This document shows positions 26,624 to 34,694 of a DNA stretch of 64,000 bases, piece after piece. Origin of the DNA: Clostridia bacterium. Its GTDB lineage: Bacteria > Bacillota > Clostridia > Oscillospirales > Acutalibacteraceae. The stretch spans positions 57,249 through 121,248 of the forward strand of contig JAKSQP010000006.1 of the NCBI GenBank assembly GCA_024404025.1, read 5' to 3'. A program made the position numbers and the translations under genes. Positions within the stretch are counted from its first letter, which is position 1, and the number at the start of each line of letters is the position of its first letter. The notes beneath the pieces are model-generated. The model was not told the origin of the DNA, did no database searches, and worked only from the letters and a program-made list of their open reading frames with translations.

Positions 26624-28102
26624 TTATAAAATTATGCAGATAAGTCCGCTGCACCCCTCGTTGATTATTCTTTCAAGAGTTTCCTGGAGCTTTGATCTTG
26701 CATCCGACGGCATACGGTAAAGCTTGTTATGAAGTCCCTCATTCACAAGCTCATGGAGCGAAGTTCCGAAAATGTTTGATTTCCATATTTCGGCGGGATT
26801 TTCTTCAAATTCCTTGAGAAGATATTTTATAAGCTCCTCCGACTGCGATTCGGAGCCGACTATCGGAGCGACTTCGGTCTGAATATCCGCCCGCATAATA
26901 TGAAGCGACGGCGCACTTGCACGAAGTCTGACTCCGTATCTGCCTCCCTGCTTCATGATTTCAGGCTCTTCAAGTGTCAGGTCATCAATGCCGGGCAGAA
27001 CTATTCCGTAGCCGGTTGCTTCAACTTCTTCGAGCGCATCACGGATCCTTCTGCAGCTTTCCCTGTCATCGGCAAGCTCCTTCATCTGCTTCATAAGCTC
27101 GTTTTCGTTGCTTACGGAAACGCCGGTCTGCTCCTCAAGCACTTTAAAAAATAAATCTCTGCGGAGCGAAACGGTCACCTTTGCGCCGCCGGTCGATAAA
27201 TCCATATCCTCAACCGCCGTTGCGCTTATGTATTTGCAATCCTTAAGCTCCTTTGAAAAAGAATTGATGTCCCTGACCCGTTTGAGAGATGAAGCTTTTT
27301 CCTTTATTTCTCCGAAAATATCGCTGCGAAGCCAATGCTCCTTGCCGAGCGAGGTGACCCACGCAGGCAAATCGATTTTTATTTCCTTTATCGGGAATTC
27401 ACAGAGAACGCCGGAAAGAATTTTTATGATTTCATCCTGACAAAGCTCAAGACAATTAACGGGGATGACCGTAACACAATATCTTTCGGAAAGCTCCGCC
27501 GCAAGAAGCTTTGATGCAGGCGATTCGGGTTCCTTGCAGTTAAGCATAACCACAAACGGCTTGTTGAGCTCTGTCAGTTCTTCTATAACTCTTTTTTCGG
27601 ATTCTTCATATTCCTTTCTCGGAATATCGCTTATCGTGCCGTCGGTTGTTACAACAAGGCCGATTGTTGAATGCTCCGTTATGACCTTCTGGGTTCCGAT
27701 TTCTGCCGCCATATTAAAAGGAATTTCATCCTCAAACCATGGAGTTTTAACCATTCTCGGATTTTCGTTTTCGATATATCCAAGCGCTGACGGAACGATA
27801 TAGCCGACGCAGTCAATCATTCTGACCTTCATTTTTGCCTTGGACGGGAGAACGATTTCAACCGCTTCCTCCGGAATAAATTTCGGCTCCGTTGTCATTA
27901 TAGTTCTGCCCGCCGCCGACTGCGGAAGCTCGTCATTTGCTCTTTCCCGCCTCTGCTTATCATCAATATTCGGGATAACCATTTCCTCCATAAATTTCTT
28001 GATGAAGGTTGATTTGCCCGTTCTGACGGGGCCGACTACTCCGATGTATATATCCCCGCCTGTTCTTGCGGCAATATCGCCGTAAATATTTTTGCTCGCC
28101 AT
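26624..28102 (-). CDS. spoIVA: Stage IV sporulation protein A
   Basis: SpoIVA is the ATPase that polymerises on the forespore surface and forms the base of the spore coat. The 492-residue length is exact for the family. The N-terminus has NIYGDIAARTGGDIYIGVVG with the P-loop GPVRTGKST; the C-terminus (LYRMPSDARSKLQETLERI, ending with GLICIIL) is the conserved membrane-targeting region. It is a single gene and shows the organism descends from spore formers. Confidence 0.97.
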   Translation of the reverse strand: MASKNIYGDIAARTGGDIYIGVVGPVRTGKSTFIKKFMEEMVIPNIDDKQRRERANDELPQSAAGRTIMTTEPKFIPEEAVEIVLPSKAKMKVRMIDCVGYIVPSALGYIENENPRMVKTPWFEDEIPFNMAAEIGTQKVITEHSTIGLVVTTDGTISDIPRKEYEESEKRVIEELTELNKPFVVMLNCKEPESPASKLLAAELSERYCVTVIPVNCLELCQDEIIKILSGVLCEFPIKEIKIDLPAWVTSLGKEHWLRSDIFGEIKEKASSLKRVRDINSFSKELKDCKYISATAVEDMDLSTGGAKVTVSLRRDLFFKVLEEQTGVSVSNENELMKQMKELADDRESCRRIRDALEEVEATGYGIVLPGIDDLTLEEPEIMKQGGRYGVRLRASAPSLHIMRADIQTEVAPIVGSESQSEELIKYLLKEFEENPAEIWKSNIFGTSLHELVNEGLHNKLYRMPSDARSKLQETLERIINEGCSGLICIIL

Positions 28103-28168
28103 TGCCTATCCTCCGATTTCGCTTTTTGATAAATGATATGAAAAAGAAGGACAATGTATGACAACTGC

Positions 28169-28212
28169 AAAAAAAATCGGAGGCACTCAAGGGTTGAGCC
28201 CCGGTGCCTCCG
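28169..28212 (-). terminator. Terminator of the second metallophosphoesterase gene
   Basis: On the minus strand CGGAGGCAC pairs with GTGCCTCCG around a 17-base inner region and is followed by eight T. Confidence 0.9.
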
Positions 28213-28218
28213 TAATTT

Positions 28219-29418
28219 TTATGCATTTTCGAAAGTTACTTCTTCCTTCGGGAAATGCGAAACATATTTATCCTGATAATAGGATTCATGCTTCAGAGAA
28301 TAGGTTCCGTCCGTGTTGATATTTATTACCGAACAGCCTCTGTAATCTCCGAGCTTTGAAATGCCGATATAGGCAAGATAATCTATGCTGTTATTATAAA
28401 TCAAATCAACGCCTTTATAATTCAGAGCAAGGTTGTTTTTATGGTCATGGCCGAAGATAATAGCTTTTGTGCTGCCGAGCTGCCGGACGGTTTCGAACAT
28501 ATCGTCTTCGCCGATTCCGCAGAAAACATAAGGCTCTTTTTCATGAATTTCGCCCGAAATATATTTTATTTCGGATGAATCCTTTCCTCCGTTTGCCTGA
28601 TATTCATTAAAGGCATCACGGAATTCAACAAGAGGAATATGCATAAACATAAGGGATTTGACATCCGGATTTTCTTTCTGCATTTCAAGCACATTCCGTT
28701 TATACCATTCTATCTGATTTTCATGAATGTTATCATATTTCCAGAATATTCCGAAAATATCGCCGTCTGTATAAGAGTGAGAATCAACAAGGAACAGCGC
28801 CTGAATGAGCTTCCCTTCGGAGTTTTCAACGCGGATAACCTGATTGCCTATGCCGTCAACCTCTTCGGGTCCGGGCATAAAGAGCGAATACTCAAGCGAC
28901 GGATCTTCATAAGCATAACTGATTATTTCTCTTGAATAATAACTGTAAGCCTCGGAATCATGGTTGCCGAAAGTTACTGTATAGTAGACACCGAGCTTTT
29001 CCATAAGAGCCGTGAAAAGCTTAACGGGATACATATTGTTGAGCGTTCCGGAGGAAAACGGAACAGGATAGCCGATATCGCCCGTTACGATAACAAGGTC
29101 CGGCTTTTCGGCGGTTATCATTGAGGCAACTGCGTTGAGCGCCATTCTGTCTTTCTTATATGAAAGCCATCCGCCGCCGAGATGAATATCCGTCAGGTTG
29201 ACGATTTTCAGTTCTCTGTCTGTCTTGAAAACATATTCTTCCTTTTCGTTCATAACCGGAATGACCGCCGACGGATTTTCAACCTTTTCAAATTCATTTA
29301 TCATTTTAAGATTATTTTTTAGGCAGATGTAATTGGCTATTGCCGATAATCCGGCAAAAACAACAATCGCAGTTACAATGCCGTTAAGCACCTTCGGAAA
29401 AACTTTTTTCTTTTTCAT
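28219..29418 (-). CDS. Membrane-anchored metallophosphoesterase
   Basis: A 399-residue protein with one N-terminal membrane segment (about 10-30) and an extracytoplasmic phosphoesterase domain. Motifs are NLTDIHLGG (standard DxH), VTGDIGYP, FGNHDSE, MHIPL and FGHDHKN. Its fold resembles YkuE/Dcr2-type enzymes; no substrate can be named. It differs from the secreted paralogue at 22368 by keeping DxH and by its anchor. Confidence 0.9.
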   Translation of the reverse strand: MKKKKVFPKVLNGIVTAIVVFAGLSAIANYICLKNNLKMINEFEKVENPSAVIPVMNEKEEYVFKTDRELKIVNLTDIHLGGGWLSYKKDRMALNAVASMITAEKPDLVIVTGDIGYPVPFSSGTLNNMYPVKLFTALMEKLGVYYTVTFGNHDSEAYSYYSREIISYAYEDPSLEYSLFMPGPEEVDGIGNQVIRVENSEGKLIQALFLVDSHSYTDGDIFGIFWKYDNIHENQIEWYKRNVLEMQKENPDVKSLMFMHIPLVEFRDAFNEYQANGGKDSSEIKYISGEIHEKEPYVFCGIGEDDMFETVRQLGSTKAIIFGHDHKNNLALNYKGVDLIYNNSIDYLAYIGISKLGDYRGCSVININTDGTYSLKHESYYQDKYVSHFPKEEVTFENA

Positions 29419-29543
29419 TTTTATTCTCCTAACCGATTTGATACATTTAAAATATCACTTTTCGTTTGCAAGGTCAATAATTTAATTGAATTCTTTTTGC
29501 TTTTGTGATAAGATATGAAAAAAATGCCGAAAGGAAGCGGACC

Positions 29544-30521
29544 GTGAAAAGCTTTACCATAGAAAAAAACGATGCAGACCAGCGCCTTGATAAATTCATA
29601 GCCAAGGCTGTTCCGATGCTTCCGCAATCGCTGCTTTATAAATATATCCGCACAAAAAGGATAAAAGTCAATTCAAAAAGAGCGGAAATTTCAACAAGGC
29701 TTAAATGCGGAGATATCGTCGATATGTATATCAACGATGAATTTTTTGCAGCTAAAGAAGAAAAATATGATTTTCTTTCCGCATCCTCAAAGCTTGATGT
29801 TGTTTATGAAGATGAAAACATTCTGCTTCTCGATAAGAAAGTCGGTCTGCTCTCCCATCCCGATGAAACGGAATATAATGATACACTTATTACAAGGGTA
29901 AAAAGATACCTTTATGAAAAGGGAGAATATGACCCGAAAGATGAAAACTCCTTTGTTCCCGCCCTCGTCAACAGAATTGACCGCAACACCGGAGGAATCG
30001 TTATTGCAGCGAAAAACGCAGAATCGCTCCGCATTCTGAATCAGAAGCTCAAGGACCGTGAGCTTGAAAAATATTATCTCTGCGTTGTTCACGGATACCT
30101 TGATAAGAAAAACGGAACTCTCGCCGGATGGCTGATAAAGGACGAAAAGAAAAACAAGGTCAGAGTATTTACAAAAGAAATGCCCGAATCCAAGCAGATA
30201 AAAACGAAATATTCCGTTCTTGACGAAAAAGACGGATTGAGCCTTGTTGAGGTTGAGCTTCTGACGGGCAGGACCCATCAGATAAGAGCGCATTTTTCAA
30301 GCATCGGCCATCCCCTGCTCGGAGACGGAAAATACGGAACAAATGCTCTGAACAAGGCTCTCGGATACAAAAAACAGTTTCTTTATTCATACAGGCTGCG
30401 CTTTGCTTTCACAACCGAAGCCGGAATTCTTGATTATCTGAACGGAAAGAGCTTTGAGGTGAATGATGTCTGGTTCAGAAGAGAATTTTTAAGCGGAAAG
30501 CTCACCTCCGAGAGCAAGTGA
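29544..30521 (+). CDS. RluA-family 23S rRNA/tRNA pseudouridine synthase
   Basis: A 325-residue enzyme with an N-terminal S4 RNA-binding domain (about 12-60) and the RluA catalytic domain. The catalytic Asp is in NRIDRNTGGIVI and GRTHQIRAHFSSIGHPLLGD is the C-terminal signature. I start at GTG 29544, seven bases after AAAGGAAG; an upstream ATG at 29523 would precede that site. The particular uridine modified cannot be told (RluC/RluD class). Confidence 0.92.
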   Translation: MKSFTIEKNDADQRLDKFIAKAVPMLPQSLLYKYIRTKRIKVNSKRAEISTRLKCGDIVDMYINDEFFAAKEEKYDFLSASSKLDVVYEDENILLLDKKVGLLSHPDETEYNDTLITRVKRYLYEKGEYDPKDENSFVPALVNRIDRNTGGIVIAAKNAESLRILNQKLKDRELEKYYLCVVHGYLDKKNGTLAGWLIKDEKKNKVRVFTKEMPESKQIKTKYSVLDEKDGLSLVEVELLTGRTHQIRAHFSSIGHPLLGDGKYGTNALNKALGYKKQFLYSYRLRFAFTTEAGILDYLNGKSFEVNDVWFRREFLSGKLTSESK

Positions 30522-30654
30522 ATTATGAACAATTCCTTAAATGAGCGAAAATTTTCAAAAAAGGCTTGTAAAACACCTTAAAATAGTATAATATATGTAC
30601 ATTAATGCCGATTTGTTCGCTCGGCATCACTATTTAAGAAAAGGATGAACACAA

Positions 30655-32325
30655 ATGGCTAAAAATGACAGCACAAAAAGCAAGGCCGAAATTTACCGTG
30701 CAGAAAGAAAAGAAAGAATAGCAAAGGCCAATAAGAAAAATGCAAAAGGCAACAGCAAGGCTTCCGGCATCGCCGTTAAGGTTATCGGCGCCGTGATTGT
30801 TCTCTGCATCGTTGTTCTTGCAGGCTGGTATCTCTCGGCAACACTCGGTCTTGCGGAAAGATTCACAACCGCTCTCAAGGTCGGCGATTCAAAGATTTCA
30901 GCCACGCTCTATACTTATTATTACAAAGCAGAATATCAGCAGACAGCATATTATGCCCAGTATTATCAGCAATACGGCATGAATATGGGCTTTGATTCAA
31001 ATCTTGCTCCGGATGATCCTGCCAACACAACAACCGATAAAGACGGCAACGAAATCACTTGGGCTGAATCCTTCAAGAAAGCAGCCGTTGAGCGTGCGCA
31101 GTTTGTTGAAGGCTATTATGCAGAAGCAAAGGCGGCAGGTTATAAGCTCTCTGACGATGAAAAATCAGAAATCGACGAAACAGTTGAAAGCTACCGTTCA
31201 TCAGCTTCCGAAAACGGTTATTCTCTCAACGCTTATCTTAAGGCTGCGTTCGGCGCAGGCTTCAGCGAAAAGCTCTTCAGAACACAGCTTGAAAAAGAGC
31301 AGATCGCCCAGAAATTCTATAACGATAAGCAGACCGAATTCACAGATGGCATAACGGACGAAAAGGTTGCAGAAACATACAAGGCAGCTCCCTATAAATA
31401 TGATTATGTTGATGTTCGCTACTATGCTCTCCCCTTTGAAACACTTACCGCAGCAGAGGGCGACACAGATGCGGCTCTTGCAGAAAAGCAGAAGAAAGCA
31501 AACGCAGAGGTAGTTGCAAAAGCAAACGAAATTCTTGCGAAGATCACAGACGAAAAATCATTCAGCGAAGCGGCAAAAGCTAAAGCAAACGAAGGCAAAA
31601 CCGGCGATGACATCGTTAAGGATGATCCTTCAACCCTCACAAAGACCGCTCAGTTCTCCACTCTCTCATCATCCTTTACGGAAGAAGGCGCAAAGTGGGT
31701 ATTTGATGCTGCAAGAAAAGCAGGCGACAAAAAGGTTATCGAAAGCGAAAACAATGCGTTCCTCGTTTATATCGTTAAGCCCGCATACACAAGCAACAGC
31801 GTTGATGTTCGCCATTGCTTCATAAACTTCAATGCAGCCGATTCAAGCAATGTTACAGACGAAGAAAAAGCAGCAGCAAAGAAGAAAGCCGATGAGCTTT
31901 ATGCAAAATGGAAATCAGGCGAAATGACCGATGCGTCATTCGCAGCATTTGCATCAGAAAACACGGAAGATCCCGGCTCAACCGAAACCGGCGGACTTTA
32001 CGAAGGCGTCAGAGTTTCAGACAGCATGTATCCCCAGTTCCTTGATTGGTGCTTCGCAGCCGGCAGAAAAGACGGCGACAACGGCGTTATCGAAAGCGAC
32101 ACCGGCTATCATATTATGTATATGAAGAAAATCAACAAGGAAGATTCCGACAGAAACAACTTCATCCGCACAGAGCTCGGCTCAGCCGCATTTACCGAAT
32201 ACGGCGAAAAGCTCCTTGCCGATGACGGCAAATATGTTGTTACCGAAAACGCAGCTTCAATCAACCGTGTTGTTGATAAATTCTGCAGCGACATCAAAAA
32301 GAATCTCGCATACAGCGCAAAATAA
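30655..32325 (+). CDS. Membrane-anchored parvulin-type peptidyl-prolyl isomerase (PrsA/SurA-like)
   Basis: A 556-residue protein with a Lys-rich cytoplasmic N-terminus, one membrane helix (about 42-64), a SurA-N-like chaperone region and a parvulin domain at about 380-500 (DVRHCFINF, FAAFASENTEDPGSTETGGLYEGV, GDNGVIESDTGYHIMYM). It probably assists folding of secreted proteins outside the membrane. It has its own terminator; weak promoter-like sequence (TTGTAA, TATAAT at 30566-30592) lies upstream. Confidence 0.9.
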   Translation: MAKNDSTKSKAEIYRAERKERIAKANKKNAKGNSKASGIAVKVIGAVIVLCIVVLAGWYLSATLGLAERFTTALKVGDSKISATLYTYYYKAEYQQTAYYAQYYQQYGMNMGFDSNLAPDDPANTTTDKDGNEITWAESFKKAAVERAQFVEGYYAEAKAAGYKLSDDEKSEIDETVESYRSSASENGYSLNAYLKAAFGAGFSEKLFRTQLEKEQIAQKFYNDKQTEFTDGITDEKVAETYKAAPYKYDYVDVRYYALPFETLTAAEGDTDAALAEKQKKANAEVVAKANEILAKITDEKSFSEAAKAKANEGKTGDDIVKDDPSTLTKTAQFSTLSSSFTEEGAKWVFDAARKAGDKKVIESENNAFLVYIVKPAYTSNSVDVRHCFINFNAADSSNVTDEEKAAAKKKADELYAKWKSGEMTDASFAAFASENTEDPGSTETGGLYEGVRVSDSMYPQFLDWCFAAGRKDGDNGVIESDTGYHIMYMKKINKEDSDRNNFIRTELGSAAFTEYGEKLLADDGKYVVTENAASINRVVDKFCSDIKKNLAYSAK

Positions 32326-32339
32326 GTTAATATTAATTC

Positions 32340-32372
32340 ATCCCGGGTTTCATCTGAAGCCCGGGATTTTTG
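32340..32372 (+). terminator. Terminator of the parvulin gene
   Basis: ATCCCGGG and CCCGGGAT pair with a TTTCATCTGAAG centre and are followed by T5. Confidence 0.9.
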
Positions 32373-32468
32373 ATTTTGTCCTTGAATTTCCAAAATAATA
32401 TGTCATGATATAATTGTATATATTTTTAAATACAAGCATTTGAATATACCGAAAGGAAATCTTCAATT

Positions 32469-32528
32469 ATGCAGAATAACGGAAATACAATAAAAGCCGA
32501 TAATCTTCCTGCCGCATCTTCAAAATAA
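32469..32528 (+). other. Possible 19-codon small ORF in a 320-base gap
   Basis: ATG at 32469 follows a GAAAGGAAA ribosome-like site and a TATAAT (32409-32414). The frame encodes 19 residues and is followed by a stem terminator at 32579. Nothing in the peptide is recognisable. It could be a real small transcript or the remnant of a longer gene. Confidence 0.3.
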
Positions 32529-32578
32529 CCGTTATCGATAAAAAAATCAACATCAAAGAAAAAGCTAAATAAAGATAA

Positions 32579-32632
32579 AAAAGGATTTTAAAGCTTCATC
32601 CCGAACGGATAACGGCCTTAAAATCCTTTTAA
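32579..32632. terminator. Bidirectional terminator
   Basis: AAAAGGATTTTAA and TTAAAATCCTTTT pair around a 26-base centre that includes ATCCCGAACGGAT. It separates the small ORF from the convergent gene at 32647. Confidence 0.75.
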
Positions 32633-32646
32633 TATTTATATCTTGT

Positions 32647-33318
32647 TTACAGACTGTATACGCCGGTCTGCATTACGGCATATTCAACATTTTTCACCCG
32701 GAAATATTTATAAACCGGCTCGTTGAATATATAGTAATCGGTCATATTATAGTTATCAAGACCGATGGTATTTATCTTATATGAATTTGCATTGCAGATA
32801 AACAGCTTGTTATCATAAACCGAAACATCGGTCGGATGGCAGAACGCTCTTTCCTTCGGACTTCCGATTCTGAATTCCGTTCTTGAATATCTGATGGAAT
32901 AATTGATAACGGCGTTTGAATCCGGCACGGCAAACCACACATCAGCTCCGTTGACCGCCGGCGAAATTCCGGGATTTCCGAGATATTCAACCTTTGTTTC
33001 CGAAATGATTTCGCCCATTGCGCCGAAAACTCTGAGCGTTCCGTCCGGATAAGCCGCCGCTTTTGTGCCTGCGCTGAGATTAAGAACGGTGCAGGTAACG
33101 AAATCACCGAGACTTCTTGCAATATCAGCCCCGTTTTCGCCCAGCTTCTCCTTTATGTAAGTCAGAACGGGTATTTTTTCAAAAGCATCCGCTTCCTGAT
33201 CAAAATCATAAAAAACGGCAGCTTCTTTTCCGCTTTCAACCGTTTCACGGCAGGCATAAATAAAGCCTCTGTCCGTCGGCACAATATCAAGCATATCCGC
33301 ATTGAACAATTTCTGCAC
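32647..33318 (-). CDS. Hypothetical protein, beta-propeller-like
   Basis: About 223 residues with no domain I recognise. The pattern of short beta strands with repeated V-W-F/Y-G motifs (AAAYPDGTLRVFG, GADVWFAVPDSN, TDVSVYDNKLFICN) suggests a beta-propeller-like fold. It has no signal peptide. The start is probably GTG at 33318, eight bases after GGAGG; a TTG at 33354 would fall inside the 6S-like RNA. It may be expressed by read-through from that RNA. Confidence 0.6.
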   Translation of the reverse strand: MQKLFNADMLDIVPTDRGFIYACRETVESGKEAAVFYDFDQEADAFEKIPVLTYIKEKLGENGADIARSLGDFVTCTVLNLSAGTKAAAYPDGTLRVFGAMGEIISETKVEYLGNPGISPAVNGADVWFAVPDSNAVINYSIRYSRTEFRIGSPKERAFCHPTDVSVYDNKLFICNANSYKINTIGLDNYNMTDYYIFNEPVYKYFRVKNVEYAVMQTGVYSL

Positions 33319-33344
33319 TGAAATTTCCTCCGAAAAAGATAAAT

Positions 33345-33526
33345 CCCCCGCCAAGCCGTATGCGGTCAGTTGTAACCTGCTCTTGGCAGGTGGGTGCCTC
33401 CCGAAGTTCTCTCGCTCCCTTCGTCCGCCGCAAAGCGGGAGGTCTGCAGTCCCAAATCGGAGTCCGGCTCCCTGAAAGTGTTTGTTGGGTTACATATTGA
33501 CCGGATTTAATCGCACAAGGCAGGGT
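33345..33526 (-). ncRNA. ssrS: Candidate 6S RNA
   Basis: On the minus strand about 180 bases fold into one long rod. End pairs are CCTGCC/GGCGGG and TGCG/CGCA, followed by CGGTCA/TGACCG and GTAACC/GGTTAC. Next come a large unpaired centre on the 5' side and a terminal arm CCTCCCG/CGGGAGG ending in the GGCACCCACCT block. Size, rod shape, central bubble and this block fit 6S RNA, the open-promoter mimic that sequesters sigma-A RNA polymerase in stationary phase. It lies between DUF1292 and the hypothetical gene. Confidence 0.7.
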
Positions 33527-33542
33527 GTTGATCCTTTAAATA

Positions 33543-33845
33543 TTATTCCTGTTCTTCTTCAAAATCAAACATCTCTGCGAGTCTTTCTTCAAAAGCTCTG
33601 CCGATTTCTTCAAATTCCGCATCGTCTTCTATCGGGCAGAGATATGTTTCGCCTTTTTCTTCTTCGACCTTGAGGATTATAAGTTCATCTTCGCCCTCAA
33701 CGATCTGGTCGGGGTTTTCCGGCAGAGGAAGCAGCGCAACATATCTGCCGCTGTCTGTTTCTATTCTGTCAAGTTCCTCAAATATATGTTCTTTTCCTTC
33801 TTCGTCAACAATGCTGACAATATCGGGAGTATATTCTTCAGCCAT
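33543..33845 (-). CDS. DUF1292 acidic protein
   Basis: A 100-residue, strongly acidic protein with the DUF1292 pattern (IVSIVDEEGKEHIFEEL, YVALLP, LIILKVEEE). The family (YrzB) is widespread in Firmicutes, usually near alaS and yrrK, with no proven function. It has a good promoter at 33877-33905 and the 6S-like RNA begins 17 bases after its stop. Confidence 0.88.
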   Translation of the reverse strand: MAEEYTPDIVSIVDEEGKEHIFEELDRIETDSGRYVALLPLPENPDQIVEGEDELIILKVEEEKGETYLCPIEDDAEFEEIGRAFEERLAEMFDFEEEQE

Positions 33846-33876
33846 ATTATTTTTTTCCTTTCTTTTGATACATTAT

Positions 33877-33905
33877 ATTTTAACCCGAAGAACGCCCATA
33901 GTCAA
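33877..33905 (-). promoter_or_regulatory. Promoter of DUF1292 gene
   Basis: Minus-strand TTGACT, 17 bases, TAAAAT. Confidence 0.65.
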
Positions 33906-33963
33906 TAGAAAATATTTATCCGTCGTTTTTTATATTTTTTTTCAACTTTTCCAAAATTTACTA

Positions 33964-33992
33964 TTGACATTTAACAAAAACAATGTTATATT
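33964..33992 (+). promoter_or_regulatory. Strong promoter of an unassigned transcript
   Basis: TTGACA, 17 bases, TATATT. Transcription from here would run into the structured RNA at 34000-34277. Confidence 0.75.
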
Positions 33993-33999
33993 ATAGGTG

Positions 34000-34277
34000 A
34001 GCTAAGGAACGGAGATAAAACTTCAGTTCCCCTCTTGACCATAGATGTTGATCATAGGTCACCAAACAATGCTTTAAAAACTGAAAGGCGGTGATTCCGA
34101 TGTACTCTTCAATATCGGTAACCGCAGCTGAAATTAACGGATAAAAAAAGCGGGAAACAGATTCACAGAATCAAAGAACCGCAGGCTTAAATAAGCAGCG
34201 ATCCGAAACGGCTGCGGTAAAAACTGAACAGAAAATATCGTTGCCTCTCGCCGTTTGGCGGGAGGTTTTCGTATTTT
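34000..34277 (+). ncRNA. Unassigned structured transcript with a 14-codon ORF
   Basis: Between a strong promoter and a good terminator (CCTCTCGCC/GGCGGGAGG at 34244-34265, then T-rich) lies about 270 bases without a normal gene. It contains GGAAC/GTTCC and TGACC/GGTCA hairpins, CTTCAGTT able to pair with AACTGAAAG next to the ribosome site, a 14-codon ORF (34099-34143, MYSSISVTAAEING) behind GGCGGTGATTCCG, and CCGCAG...GCTGCGG. It lacks T-box motifs. It could be a regulatory RNA or a decayed type I toxin locus; I cannot place it in a known family. Confidence 0.45.
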
Positions 34278-34351
34278 TATACAAATGAACGCTCCGTAAT
34301 ACGGCTGTTATTATTATATTTAATGATTTTTTAAATTTAAGGTATTAAACA

Positions 34352-34380
34352 TTGACAAACATAAAAACGAGTGCTATTAT
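34352..34380 (+). promoter_or_regulatory. Promoter of the Ile T-box operon
   Basis: TTGACA, 17 bases, TATTAT, just upstream of the T-box leader. Confidence 0.75.
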
Positions 34381-34389
34381 AATGAAAAA

Positions 34390-34659
34390 ATATAAAAGCT
34401 ATGACGAAGACGGCGGAATTTAACGGCGAACAGAGAAACGGTGGTTGGTGCAAACCGTAGGTCAGTTTTATTCAATGCCTATCACTTCCGAGCTGGTTGC
34501 CCGACAACTTTTTAAGTAAGTAGGCGCTTCCCGTGATTGCTGCGTAAAGGCATAGGAATTAAAGGATTCCGAGAGAGGCAATTTTTAATTGCAATTTGAG
34601 TGGTACCGCGGATGTTTCAGGCATTCGTCTCAAAGAAATTTGAGGCGAGTGCTTTTTTT
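34390..34659 (+). promoter_or_regulatory. T-box leader 1, specifier ATC (Ile)
   Basis: Stem I has AGAGAAACGGTGG and the apical pair ACGGT/ACCGT. The specifier position before ACTTCCGAGC reads ATC (34481-34483), an isoleucine codon. The T-box sequence GAGTGGTACCGCGG is at 34598-34611; its TGGT bulge fits a tRNA with discriminator A, as in tRNA-Ile. The terminator GCATTCGTCTCAAA/TTTGAGGCGAGTGC plus T7 ends at 34659. Uncharged tRNA-Ile should favour the antiterminator and switch on the acyl-CoA synthetase downstream. Confidence 0.9.
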
Positions 34660-34694
34660 ATGCTCAACTCGCCGGATTATCAGGAGGTTAAAAT

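Noticed and set aside
34099..34143. The 14-codon ORF as a type I toxin
   Set aside because: No hydrophobic helix is encoded, so a toxin cannot be supported. It is kept only as part of an unassigned transcript.
34000..34277. A fourth T-box leader
   Set aside because: It lacks the GGTGGTACCGCG element and specifier-stem pattern and ends before an unrelated promoter.
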